Origin: Streptomyces sp. CB02009
GTDB taxonomy: Bacteria; Actinomycetota; Actinomycetes; Streptomycetales; Streptomycetaceae
Assembly: GCF_001905825.1 (NCBI RefSeq)
Contig: NZ_LIVV01000008.1
Coordinates: 1 to 64,000, forward strand
Reading direction: 5' to 3'
Length of the DNA stretch: 64,000 bases
Part shown: positions 56,066 to 64,000 of the stretch, piece after piece
How the letters are laid out: each line of letters begins with the position of its first letter
How positions within the stretch are numbered: position 1 is the first letter of the stretch
Position numbers and translations under genes: made by a program
The notes under the pieces: generated by a model
Databases searched by the model: none
The model's input: the letters and a program-made list of their open reading frames with translations, nothing else
Told to the model about the DNA's origin: nothing

Positions 56066-58261
56066 ATGGGTGACAAGGCGAACACGGCCGCCGGAGCCGC
56101 CGGCAGGGCCTTGACGGCCGACCGGCCCACGGCCGTACGGAACGTGGTGCTGGTCGGCCACAGCGGATCGGGCAAGACGACCCTGGTCGAGGCGCTCGCG
56201 CAGGCCGCCGGGGCACTCAACCGGGCGGGCCGCGTCGAGGACGGGGGCACCGTCTCCGACTACGACGAGATCGAGCACCGCCAGCATCGCTCCGTACAGC
56301 TCTCCCTCGTTCCGCTCGGCTGGGACGGGTACAAGATCAACCTCCTCGACACCCCCGGGTACGCCGACTTCGTCGGGGAGCTGAGGGCCGGTCTGCGCGC
56401 GGCGGACGCGGCCCTCTTCGTCGTCTCGGCCGCCCAGGAGGCCGACGCGGTCGCCGCGTCCACCCGGATGATCTGGGAGGAGTGCGCCGCCGTCGGCATG
56501 CCCCGCGCCATCGTCGTCACCCACCTGGACACCGCCCGCACCGACTTCGGCGAACTCACCGAGGTCTGCGCCTCGCTCTTCGGCCACGACGACCCGGACG
56601 CCGTCCTGCCCCTCTACCTCCCGGTGCGCGGCGAGGAGGGCGCCGACGGGCACGCGCCCGCGACCGGTCTGGTCGGCCTGCTCTCGGAGCGGATCTTCGA
56701 CTACTCGACGGGGGTACGGCAGGAGAACCCGCCCGACGAGGGACAGCGGGAGCTGATCGCCGAGGCCCGGGCCCGGCTGATCGAGGGGATCATCGCCGAG
56801 AGCGAGGACGAGACCCTGATGGACCGCTACCTCGGCGGCGAGCCGATCGACGTGAAGACGCTCGTCGACGACCTGGAGAAGGCCGTCGCCCGGGGCGCCT
56901 TCCACCCGGTGCTCGCGGCCGCGCCCGCCGCCGACGGCGGTACGCAGGGCCTGGGCACCGTCGAACTCCTCGAGCTCATCACCGGCGGCTTCCCCTCCCC
57001 CCTGGAACACGAACCGCCCGCCGTGACCACCCCGGACGGGCGGCCCCGCCCGCCGATCGCCTGCGACCCCGACGGCCCCCTCGTCGCCGAGGTCGTGAAG
57101 ACCGCCGCCGACCCCTACGTGGGCCGGGTCTCCCTCGTCCGCGTCTTCTCCGGCACCCTGCGCCCCGACGAGACCGTCCACGTCTCCGGTCACGGCCTCG
57201 CCGACCGGGGGCACGAGGACCACGACGTCGACGAGCGGATCGGCGGCCTCACCTCTCCCTTCGGCAAGCAGCAGCGGCCCATGGCGCACTGCATCGCCGG
57301 GGACCTGGCCTGTGTGGCCCGGCTGGGCCGCGCCGAGACCGGCGACACGATCTCCGCGAAGGACGATCCGCTGCTGATGGAGCCCTGGAGCATGCCGGAG
57401 CCGCTGCTCCCGCTGGCCGTCCAGGCCCACGGCAAGGCCGACGAGGACCGGCTCTCGCAGGGCCTGGCCCGGCTGGTCGCCGAGGACCCCACGCTGCGCC
57501 TCGAACACAACCAGGACACCCGGCAGGTGGTCCTGTGGTGCCTGGGCGAGGCCCACCAGGACGTCGTCCTCGAACGCCTCCGCGGCCGGTACGGCGTCCA
57601 GGTCGACGCCGTGCCCTACAAGGTGTCGCTGCGCGAGACCTTCGGCGGCGCCTCCGCGGGCCGGGGCCGGCACGTCAAGCAGTCCGGCGGCCACGGCCAG
57701 TACGCCATCTGCGAGATCGAGGTGGAGCCGCTCCCGGCGGGCAGCGGCATCGAGTTCGTCGACAAGGTCGTCGGCGGCGCGGTCCCCCGGCAGTTCATCA
57801 CCTCCGTCGAGAAGGGCGTGCGGGCCCAGGCCGCGCGCGGTGTCGCGGCCGGCTATCCCCTCGTCGACATCCGGGTCACCCTCAGGGACGGCAAGGCCCA
57901 CTCGGTGGACTCCTCCGACGCCGCGTTCCAGACGGCCGGGGCGCTCGCGCTGCGCGAGGCGGCGGCCGAGGTCGCCGTCCACCTCCTGGAGCCGGTCGCC
58001 GAGGTCCAGGTCCTGGTGCCCGACGAGTACGTCGGTCCCGTGATGAGCGATCTGTCGGGTCGCCGGGGCCGGGTCGTCGGCACCGACCAGGCCGGCCCCG
58101 GGCGGACCATGGTCCGGGCCGAGGTGCCGGAGATCGAGATCGGGCGGTACGCGATCGACCTGCGCTCCGTGTCGCACGGCACGGGCCGGTTCGACCGCGC
58201 GTACGCCCGGCACGAGCCGATGCCCCCGCACCTCGCCGAGAAGGTCCGCGAACAGGCCTGA
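56066..58261 (+). CDS. elongation factor G-like GTPase (EF-G2/FusA2 type)
   Basis: 731 residues with all EF-G domains (the C-terminal VAVHLLEPVAEVQVLVPDEY and MSDLSGRRGRVVGTDQA are domain V and IV features). P-loop GHSGSGKT at 31-38 and DTPG at 95-98 are intact. The switch I region lacks the classical RGIT motif and the guanine-specificity motif is THLD at 152-155 instead of NKxD. The family in actinobacteria is a second, non-essential EF-G whose role is unclear. ATG at 56066 with GGGAGG 8 nt upstream. Divergent from pgsA. Confidence 0.94.
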   Translation: MGDKANTAAGAAGRALTADRPTAVRNVVLVGHSGSGKTTLVEALAQAAGALNRAGRVEDGGTVSDYDEIEHRQHRSVQLSLVPLGWDGYKINLLDTPGYADFVGELRAGLRAADAALFVVSAAQEADAVAASTRMIWEECAAVGMPRAIVVTHLDTARTDFGELTEVCASLFGHDDPDAVLPLYLPVRGEEGADGHAPATGLVGLLSERIFDYSTGVRQENPPDEGQRELIAEARARLIEGIIAESEDETLMDRYLGGEPIDVKTLVDDLEKAVARGAFHPVLAAAPAADGGTQGLGTVELLELITGGFPSPLEHEPPAVTTPDGRPRPPIACDPDGPLVAEVVKTAADPYVGRVSLVRVFSGTLRPDETVHVSGHGLADRGHEDHDVDERIGGLTSPFGKQQRPMAHCIAGDLACVARLGRAETGDTISAKDDPLLMEPWSMPEPLLPLAVQAHGKADEDRLSQGLARLVAEDPTLRLEHNQDTRQVVLWCLGEAHQDVVLERLRGRYGVQVDAVPYKVSLRETFGGASAGRGRHVKQSGGHGQYAICEIEVEPLPAGSGIEFVDKVVGGAVPRQFITSVEKGVRAQAARGVAAGYPLVDIRVTLRDGKAHSVDSSDAAFQTAGALALREAAAEVAVHLLEPVAEVQVLVPDEYVGPVMSDLSGRRGRVVGTDQAGPGRTMVRAEVPEIEIGRYAIDLRSVSHGTGRFDRAYARHEPMPPHLAEKVREQA

Positions 58262-58317
58262 AAGAGCCCCCGGTTGAGGGGGGGGTGACGGCGGAGCGGC
58301 GCGGAGCGGCCGCGGTG

Positions 58318-58349
58318 GACGTTCGCCCGGCACCGGTCGGGCGAACGTC
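58318..58349 (+). terminator. terminator after the EF-G-like gene
   Basis: Perfect 12-bp stem (58318-58329 with 58338-58349), 8-nt loop, 56 bp past the stop. Confidence 0.7.
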
Positions 58350-58471
58350 ATTCGGCCTCGACATCCACAGGCGGTGACGCACACGACGGTACCCGGTTAC
58401 GCTGTGGTGCCCAGCTCAGAAGGTGTGCGGGGCGCGGCAGTTGGGAACAGCCCGCACAGGTAACCGCGGCG

Positions 58472-60130
58472 ATGGGGGCGGCAGTGTCGATCGATGGCTT
58501 CGGACCCGGGGCGCAGGTCCCCCTCACGGGTACGGGAGGCGGTACGGGCGCGACGAACGCGCTCGCGTCCGCCGCCTACCGGGACAGCGAACTGAAGACG
58601 ATTCAGGAAGCGGACAACGAGCTCTACAAGACGACCCTCAAGGCCGGGAAGTGGGAGAAGCTCTTCCGTCCCGACCTGGGTGAGGCCTTCTCCCGGGCGG
58701 TCCAGGTCCGCATGCTCGGCGGCGGCCGGGGCGCCCTGATCCAGTCGTTCGGCGCCGAGCCGCAGCCGGTCGTCGAGCACTGCCTCGCGGCCACCCACAT
58801 CCGCCGGCAGCGGGACACCAAGCTCACTCTGATCACCTTCGTCTGCGGTGTCCTCTTCCTGCCCGGCCTGCTGCTGTGGCTCGGTGTCATCCAGCTGCGC
58901 CGGCTTGTCGCCGGCTCCGACAACAAGCGGACGAGCGTCCTCGGCACCGTCCTGCTGTGGGGGGCGGGGATCTTCGCGGCGCTCGTGCTGCTCAAGCTGC
59001 CGCTCGACGGGATCCTGCCGAACTACCTGCGCGCCATGCTCGTGGCCCCCGTCATCGGCTGGCTCCTGGCCCGGCGGATCTGCGACCGGTCCGCCGTCGA
59101 CCTGCGGGAGCGCTGGGCGGGTCTGCTCAGCGGCGGCGGCGCCGGCCCGCAGGTGCCGAAGTCCGTTCCGCAGGACCCCGGCGAGAAGTCGGCCGAGGAC
59201 CTCCGGCTGAACCTGGAGAAGCTCTCGGCGGAGCAGCAGTCCAACATCGCGTTCTACGCCGGGCCCAAGGGCATCCTCGGGCTGGGCACCCGCTGGGGCA
59301 GCTGGACCCTCGCCGAGGAGCTCGTCCCCGTGGCCGGCCGGGAGATCCACGACTTCCGCGCCTGGGACGTCATCCGCAAGATCCACGACCAGCTCACCCT
59401 GCTGGAGCGGGGCTCGCTCAAGACCGGCTTCCCGAAGCCGACGGTGAAGCACTGGGTCGTCTCGGCGGTCGGCGAGGGCGCCGACTCCGTCACCCGCCCC
59501 GAGGGCGACAACATCGTCCACTTCCAGGTCAAGCCGCACGAGATACAGCGCATCTGCAACGACCAGCAGTTCGGCGCGGGCAATCGCCACTACCTCGGCG
59601 TCCAGTTCACCCTCTGGGACGGGAACCTCGTCCTCACGATGATGGTCACGGTGACCTCGCTGCACCACACGCTCAGGATCGAGGTGACCGGGCACGCGCT
59701 GGGCCCCGTGCACGGCCTGTTCGGCACGAAGCCCGCGGCCAAGACCAAGGAGGTCTCGAAGACCGTCCGCTTCTGGGAGACGAAGTCGATCCAGCAGCCG
59801 CTGCTCACCACCGACGACATCGTCCGGCTGGCGGTGCGCGCCCCGCTCACCTGGTACCCGCCGGTCCTGGAGTTCCTCGGCGGCAAGATGGTCCTGCCCG
59901 AGCCCTTCGGCCTGCGGCACGTCTGGGCGGGTCCGCTCTGGAAGAACCGCTTCATGGCCGACGACGCCATAAGGATGGCGACGCCGGTGCTGCGCGCGGT
60001 GCACTCCGCGACCCTCAAGTTCCTCGACGAGCACAACGTGGACACCGAGCGCTTCACCAACCGCTCGCTGGTCCTCAGCGGCGGCATCCAGGAGCCCGGC
60101 CCCAAGAAGGCCGACGTCTACGACGCGTGA
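58472..60130 (+). CDS. uncharacterised 552-residue membrane protein
   Basis: I do not recognise a family. N-terminal soluble part (1-110) with a Gly-rich start, then two or three membrane segments (about 117-140, 154-177, and perhaps 184-203), a Gly/Pro linker, and a large C-terminal domain of about 330 residues with mixed alpha/beta sequence, including QFTLWDGNLVLTMMVTVTSL and a basic patch (HGLFGTKPAAKTKEVSKTVR). No enzymatic motif is seen. GTG at 58484 is an alternative start. It follows the EF-G-like gene after a terminator and is convergent with the HIT gene. Confidence 0.85.
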   Translation: MGAAVSIDGFGPGAQVPLTGTGGGTGATNALASAAYRDSELKTIQEADNELYKTTLKAGKWEKLFRPDLGEAFSRAVQVRMLGGGRGALIQSFGAEPQPVVEHCLAATHIRRQRDTKLTLITFVCGVLFLPGLLLWLGVIQLRRLVAGSDNKRTSVLGTVLLWGAGIFAALVLLKLPLDGILPNYLRAMLVAPVIGWLLARRICDRSAVDLRERWAGLLSGGGAGPQVPKSVPQDPGEKSAEDLRLNLEKLSAEQQSNIAFYAGPKGILGLGTRWGSWTLAEELVPVAGREIHDFRAWDVIRKIHDQLTLLERGSLKTGFPKPTVKHWVVSAVGEGADSVTRPEGDNIVHFQVKPHEIQRICNDQQFGAGNRHYLGVQFTLWDGNLVLTMMVTVTSLHHTLRIEVTGHALGPVHGLFGTKPAAKTKEVSKTVRFWETKSIQQPLLTTDDIVRLAVRAPLTWYPPVLEFLGGKMVLPEPFGLRHVWAGPLWKNRFMADDAIRMATPVLRAVHSATLKFLDEHNVDTERFTNRSLVLSGGIQEPGPKKADVYDA

Positions 60131-60134
60131 CGGA

Positions 60135-60204
60135 CCGTACGCGAGGTCGCGCGCCGCGGCCGTGGCCTCGCGTACGGCGAAGGGCCCGGGCCCTTCGCCG
60201 TACG
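60135..60204. terminator. overlapping inverted repeats between convergent genes
   Basis: A perfect 34-bp palindrome (60171-60204, two 17-bp arms with no loop) lies 2 bp past the HIT stop. A second perfect inverted repeat (60135-60146 with 60166-60177) shares bases 60171-60177 with it, so the two hairpins exclude each other. Confidence 0.8.
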
Positions 60205-60206
60205 GA

Positions 60207-60758
60207 TCAGACGGTGGCGGGCCAGGCGTCGGCCAGCATCTTCCGGGTGTCCGCGAGGAGCTGCGGCAGCACCTTGGTGTGCCCGACGACCGGCATGAAG
60301 TTGGTGTCGCCGCCCCAGCGCGGCACCACGTGCTGGTGCAGGTGGGCGGCGATGCCGGCGCCCGCGACGGCGCCCTGGTTCATGCCGATGTTGAAGCCGT
60401 GCGCGCCGGAGGCCGCCCGCAGCGCGACCATGGCGCGCTTGGTGAAGTCGGCGAGCTCCGCCGTCTCCGCCGCGTCCAGATCGGTGTAGTCGGCGACGTG
60501 GCGGTAGGGGACGACCATGAGGTGACCGCCGTTGTACGGGTACAGGTTGAGGACCGCGTACACGCTGTCGCCCCGGGCGATCACCAGACCGTCCTCGTCC
60601 GACTTCGCCGGGATCGAGCAGAACGGACAGCCGTCCTCGGCGCCCGGCCCGGTCGGCTTGTTCTCGCCCTGGATGTACGCCATCCGGTGAGGCGTCCACA
60701 GGCGCTGGAACGCGTCCTGCGTCCCGACTCCGATCTGCTGCTCCGGCTCAGTCGTCAT
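60207..60758 (-). CDS. HIT family hydrolase/phosphorylase (Ap4A-phosphorylase-like)
   Basis: 183 residues. Zinc-finger-like CPFCSI, then YPYNGGHLMVVPYRHV and the histidine triad HLHQHVVPRW. The Mycobacterium homologue in the same thrS-HIT-pgsA context (Rv2613c, from memory) is an Ap4A phosphorylase, so removal of Ap4A made by synthetases is plausible. ATG at 60758; an ATG four codons upstream is also possible, and neither has a strong ribosome binding site. Confidence 0.9.
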   Translation of the reverse strand: MTTEPEQQIGVGTQDAFQRLWTPHRMAYIQGENKPTGPGAEDGCPFCSIPAKSDEDGLVIARGDSVYAVLNLYPYNGGHLMVVPYRHVADYTDLDAAETAELADFTKRAMVALRAASGAHGFNIGMNQGAVAGAGIAAHLHQHVVPRWGGDTNFMPVVGHTKVLPQLLADTRKMLADAWPATV

Positions 60759-60835
60759 GCTGTGCAGCATATTGCGTCGCCCGTTCGGAACGTGTCGCCG
60801 GGGCGGAAGATCCATGCAGCGGCCATGCTGATCCG

Positions 60836-61513
60836 ATGGACGTGAGACCGGAGAAGCAGGAGCGCTGGGACCGTCGCATGGAGAAGCCGCTCGCGGTGGC
60901 GGCTCTGCTCTTCCTCGCCGGGTACACGGTGCGGGTGCTCGCCCACGGCATGGACCAGGTCTGGCTGGACCTCTGCCTCGCGGTCACGCTCGGGTCGTGG
61001 GGCGTCTTCGTCCTCGACTACGTGGTACGGCTCCGGCTCAGCGGCCTCGGCCCCCTGCGGTTCCTCCGGGCGCATCTCCTGGGCACCGTCGTGCTGCTGC
61101 TGCCGCTGCTGCGGCCGCTGCAGATGGTGAAGATCTATGAGCAGATCCAGCGCCGCCACGACAAGCCGCGCCTGACCCTCTACGCCCGCGTCATGGCGTA
61201 CTCCAGCCTCACGGTCGCGCTGCTCGGCTTCGCGGGCGCGCTCGCCGTCTACCAGCACGAGCGCGGTGTCCCGGGGGCCACGATCCGTACCTTCGGCGAC
61301 GCCCTGTGGTGGGCCGCCGAGACGCTGACGACGGTGGGATACGGGGACGTGACCCCGGTGACCGCGATGGGCCGGTTCATCGCGGTGGGCATGATGGCGT
61401 GCGGAGTCGCCCTGATCGGGGCCGTCACGGGTTCGTTCTCGTCCTGGCTGATCCAGACGTTCAGACGGGAGGACGAGGAGAGGCCCCCGGGCGACAACCC
61501 GGGGGCCTCCTGA
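60836..61513 (+). CDS. two-pore-like potassium channel (ion-channel family protein)
   Basis: 225 residues. About four membrane helices (17-36, 43-60, 80-95, 119-139), then a pore loop with the selectivity filter TVGYGDVTP (TVGYGD at 166-171) and a last helix (181-204). The S4-like segment has few Arg residues, so strong voltage sensing is doubtful. The short basic/acidic C-terminus is partly encoded by the terminator stem at 61480-61509. Faces the HIT gene upstream and is convergent with thrS. Confidence 0.9.
   Translation: MDVRPEKQERWDRRMEKPLAVAALLFLAGYTVRVLAHGMDQVWLDLCLAVTLGSWGVFVLDYVVRLRLSGLGPLRFLRAHLLGTVVLLLPLLRPLQMVKIYEQIQRRHDKPRLTLYARVMAYSSLTVALLGFAGALAVYQHERGVPGATIRTFGDALWWAAETLTTVGYGDVTPVTAMGRFIAVGMMACGVALIGAVTGSFSSWLIQTFRREDEERPPGDNPGAS
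61480..61509. terminator. terminator overlapping the channel gene 3' end
   Basis: Perfect 12-bp stem (61480-61491 with 61498-61509), loop CGACAA, lying inside the last codons of the channel gene and 22 bp before the thrS stop. Works for both convergent genes. Confidence 0.75.
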
Positions 61514-61531
61514 CTCCGTACGACCGGCGGA

Positions 61532-63508
61532 TCAGACCTGGACGCGGTCCTCGACGATCTTGGCGATCTTGGCGATGGCCTCGTCGACGGGGATGCCGTT
61601 CTCCTGCGAACCGTCGCGGTAGCGGAAGGAGACGGCGCCGGCGGCCATGTCCTCGTCACCCGCGATGATCATGAACGGGACCTTCTGCTTCTGCGCGTTG
61701 CGGATCTTCTTCTGCATCCGGTCCGAGGACGAGTCGACGTCCACCCGCAGACCCTGCTTCTTCGCCTTGGCGGCGAACTCGTGCAGGTAGTCGACGTGCG
61801 CGTCGCCGATCGGGATGCCGGTCGCCTGGACGGGGGCCAGCCACGGCGGCATCGCGCCCGCGTAGTGCTCGAGGAGCACGGCGAAGAAGCGCTCGATCGA
61901 GCCGAACAGGGCGCGGTGGATCATGACCGGGCGCTGCTTGGTGCCGTCCGGGGCGGTGTACTCCAGGTCGAAGCGCTCCGGCAGGTTGAAGTCGAGCTGC
62001 ACGGTCGACATCTGCCAGGTGCGGCCGATGGCGTCGCGCGCCTGCACCGAGATCTTCGGGCCGTAGAACGCGGCGCCGCCCGGGTCGGGGGTCAGCGGGA
62101 GGCCCTGCTTCTCGGCGACCTGCTGGAGGACCGCGGTGGCCTCCTCCCAGACCTCGTCCGAGCCGACGAACTTCTCCGGGTCCTTGGTGGACAGCTCCAG
62201 GTAGAAGTCGGTCAGACCGTAGTCGCGCAGCAGGTTCAGGACGAAGGTGAGGGTCTTGTCGAGCTCCTCCGCCATCTGCTCCTTGGTGCAGTAGATGTGC
62301 GCGTCATCCTGGGTGAAGCCGCGGGCCCGGGTCAGGCCGTGCACGACGCCCGACTTCTCGTACCGGTACACGGTGCCGAACTCGAACAGGCGCAGCGGGA
62401 GTTCACGGTACGAACGGCCGCGCGCGTCGAAGATCAGGTTGTGCATCGGGCAGTTCATGGGCTTGAGGTAGTAGTCCACGCCCTCGTCGAGCTGCATGGG
62501 GGGGTACATGCCCTCGGCGTACCAGTCGAGGTGGCCCGACTTCTCGAACAGCTTGCCCTTGGTGGCGTGCGGCGAGTAGACGAACTCGTAGCCCTCCTCC
62601 TCGTGGCGCTTGCGCGAGTAGTCCTCCATGACCCGGCGGATGATGCCGCCCTTGGGGTGGAAGACGGCGAGGCCGGAGCCGATCTCGTCCGGGACGGAGA
62701 AGAGGTCGAGCTCGTTGCCCAGCTTGCGGTGGTCGCGCTTCTCGGCCTCGGCGAGGAAGTCGAGGTGGGCCTTCAGCTCGTCCTTCGACGGCCAGGCGGT
62801 GCCGTAGATGCGCTGGAGCATCGGGTTCTTCTCGCTGCCGCGCCAGTAGGCGGCGGCGTTGCGCATGAGCTTGAACGCCGGGATGTTCCGGGTGGTGGGC
62901 AGGTGGGGACCGCGGCAGAGGTCCTTCCAGCACAGGTCGCCGGTCTTGGCGTCGATGTTGTCGTAGATGGTCAGCTCGCCGCCGCCCACCTCGACGTTCG
63001 CGCCGTCGTCGGTCGACGCGGAGCCCTTGATGCCGATGAGCTCCAGCTTGTACGGCTCGTCCGCCAGCTCGGCGCGGGCGTCCTCGTCGGTCACCACGCG
63101 GCGGGCGAACCGCTGGCCGCGCTTCTGGATCTCCTGCATCTTCTTCTCGATGACCTTGAGGTCCTCGGGAGTGAAGGGCTTCTCGACGTCGAAGTCGTAG
63201 TAGAAGCCGTCCCGGACCGGCGGGCCGATGCCCAGCTTGGCCTCGGGGAAGAGCTCCTGCACGGCCTGGGCCATGACGTGCGCGGTCGAGTGGCGCAGGA
63301 TGTCGAGACCGTCGGGGGAGGAGATCTCCACGCCCTCGACGACATCGCCGTCGGCGAGCTCGTACGACAGGTCCTTCAGCTCGCCGGCCACGCGGGCGGC
63401 GATGATGGTGCGGTCGTCGGCGAACAGGGCGCCGGCGGTGGTGCCCGCGCTCACCGCCCTCTCCTCAGGTTCCGAGGCGGACTGGACGGTCACACGGACT
63501 TCAGACAC
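61532..63508 (-). CDS. thrS: threonyl-tRNA synthetase
   Basis: 658 residues, full length: TGS domain (about 1-63), editing domain with the HSTAHVMAQAVQELFP motif, class II catalytic core with PMNCPMHNLIFD (zinc Cys), RGFTQDDAHIYC (zinc His) and PVMIHRALFGSIERF, and the anticodon-binding domain. GTG at 63508 with GGAG 5 nt upstream is preferred (MSEVRVTVQSASE); an upstream in-frame ATG adds 11 codons. The 180-bp leader shows no T-box feature I can recognise. Confidence 0.97.
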   Translation of the reverse strand: MSEVRVTVQSASEPEERAVSAGTTAGALFADDRTIIAARVAGELKDLSYELADGDVVEGVEISSPDGLDILRHSTAHVMAQAVQELFPEAKLGIGPPVRDGFYYDFDVEKPFTPEDLKVIEKKMQEIQKRGQRFARRVVTDEDARAELADEPYKLELIGIKGSASTDDGANVEVGGGELTIYDNIDAKTGDLCWKDLCRGPHLPTTRNIPAFKLMRNAAAYWRGSEKNPMLQRIYGTAWPSKDELKAHLDFLAEAEKRDHRKLGNELDLFSVPDEIGSGLAVFHPKGGIIRRVMEDYSRKRHEEEGYEFVYSPHATKGKLFEKSGHLDWYAEGMYPPMQLDEGVDYYLKPMNCPMHNLIFDARGRSYRELPLRLFEFGTVYRYEKSGVVHGLTRARGFTQDDAHIYCTKEQMAEELDKTLTFVLNLLRDYGLTDFYLELSTKDPEKFVGSDEVWEEATAVLQQVAEKQGLPLTPDPGGAAFYGPKISVQARDAIGRTWQMSTVQLDFNLPERFDLEYTAPDGTKQRPVMIHRALFGSIERFFAVLLEHYAGAMPPWLAPVQATGIPIGDAHVDYLHEFAAKAKKQGLRVDVDSSSDRMQKKIRNAQKQKVPFMIIAGDEDMAAGAVSFRYRDGSQENGIPVDEAIAKIAKIVEDRVQV

Positions 63509-63688
63509 GGGTACTCCGTACATAGGGGCGCAAGCAGACACGAGGTGCCGGCGCCGGCGGTGCGCGACAGGTACGAGGTGCCGCGCACGGCCGATCCTAC
63601 CGAGGCGGCCGGGCCGCCCGCGAAACGGTTTCCCGCCCGGCGGGCGGCCCGCGGGAGGGTTTCCGGCCCGCCGGCCCCGTCGCGTGCG

Positions 63689-64000
63689 TCACCCCTCGTC
63701 CGGCCCGCACTCCTCGTCGAAGAAGTCCGCGTCCCCCATGTTCCCCTGGAGCGACTTCATCAGCCGGTCCCGTTCCGTCTCGTCGACGTGGACGGGGACG
63801 ACCCCGGAGGCGTCCGTGAGGCGGCGGAAGCCGCCCCGGCTCTCCAGCCGGCCCACCACCCGGATCGGGAGCCCGACGAGATGGGCGTGCCCGGCGGTGC
63901 GGTACGCCTCCTCGTCGAGGCTGACCCGGACGTGCGGGACCTCCGCCCCGCCGAGCACCCGGAGCCGTACGGTCCCCTCGCCGCGCGGCCCGGAGCGGCG
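63689..64000 (-). CDS. hypothetical protein, C-terminal part (runs off the window)
   Basis: The reading frame is open to the right edge, so only the last about 103 codons are visible. The sequence has no motif that I recognise: HVRVSLDEEAYRTAGHAHLV, then LPIRVVGRLESRGGFRRLTD, an acidic C-terminus ending FFDEECGPDEG. The alternating hydrophobic/charged strands suggest a small beta-rich domain. Located just upstream of thrS in the same direction. Confidence 0.6.
   Translation of the reverse strand, partial: RRSGPRGEGTVRLRVLGGAEVPHVRVSLDEEAYRTAGHAHLVGLPIRVVGRLESRGGFRRLTDASGVVPVHVDETERDRLMKSLQGNMGDADFFDEECGPDEG

Noticed and set aside
63509..63688. T-box leader before thrS
   Set aside because: No recognisable T-box core (AGGGTGGNACCGCG) is present on the coding strand.

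Overview
The window is high-GC actinobacterial chromosome, almost certainly Streptomyces. The evidence is codon use, GTG and TTG starts, a bldD gene, a Streptomyces-type integration host factor, and a gene order (metK, coaBC, rpoZ, gmk, sIHF, pyr cluster, bldD, nusB, efp, aro cluster, alaS, rpsD, hisS, relA, apt, secFD, yajC, ruvBAC, pdxTS, pimA, pgsA, thrS) that I recall as the conserved core of Streptomyces chromosomes (SCO1476-SCO1532 in S. coelicolor, from memory). I saw no insertion sequence, prophage, CRISPR array, tRNA or rRNA gene. All 59 genes called are intact except the two cut by the window edges.

Layout. 1-3.3 kb: metK (partial), coaBC, rpoZ, gmk and the sIHF nucleoid protein, all on the minus strand. 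3.6-13.6 kb: the de novo pyrimidine cluster pyrR-pyrB-pyrC-(membrane protein)-carA-carB-pyrD-pyrF, headed by the regulator PyrR, with many 4-nt stop/start overlaps. bldD is divergent from it at 13.85 kb. 14.7-18.2 kb: nusB, efp, an M24 peptidase homologue and a P-loop protein. 18.3-22.5 kb: shikimate genes aroQ-aroB-aroK-aroC-aroE, preceded by mltG, ruvX, alaS and two small membrane-associated proteins. 28.5 kb: a plus-strand AfsR/LuxR-like ATPase. 31-37 kb: rpsD, a secreted HNH nuclease-like protein, rarA, a VKOR, hisS and a metallo-hydrolase. 37.1-39.4 kb: a secreted cyclophilin and a DUF349 protein on the plus strand, convergent with relA. 39.4-51.2 kb: relA, apt, secF-secD-yajC, ruvB-ruvA-ruvC, yebC, pdxT-pdxS. 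51.3-55.8 kb: a LemA-like protein, a lactonase-like metallo-hydrolase, and the phosphatidylinositol-mannoside genes pimA-patA-pgsA. 56-64 kb: an EF-G-like GTPase and a large membrane protein (plus strand), a HIT protein, a potassium channel, thrS and a partial unknown gene.

How it works together: the region is housekeeping metabolism (UMP, chorismate, pyridoxal phosphate, S-adenosylmethionine, CoA), translation (alaS, hisS, thrS, efp, rpsD), secretion, DNA repair, the stringent response and the developmental master repressor BldD. The regulatory signals I can read are a PyrR-type RNA site over the pyrR ribosome binding site, two abutting BldD boxes in the pyrR-bldD spacer, GTGGACT repeats upstream of pdxS, and strong GC-rich hairpin terminators at most transcription-unit ends.

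I did not find an obviously new multi-gene system. The most promising unexplained items are the uncharacterised membrane protein translationally coupled inside the pyr operon, the M24 homologue with replaced metal ligands, the Gln-rich cytoplasmic tail on MltG, a helix-turn-helix-less AfsR-like ATPase, the 552-residue membrane protein, and an inverted pair of about 42-bp palindromic elements upstream of the lactonase-like gene.
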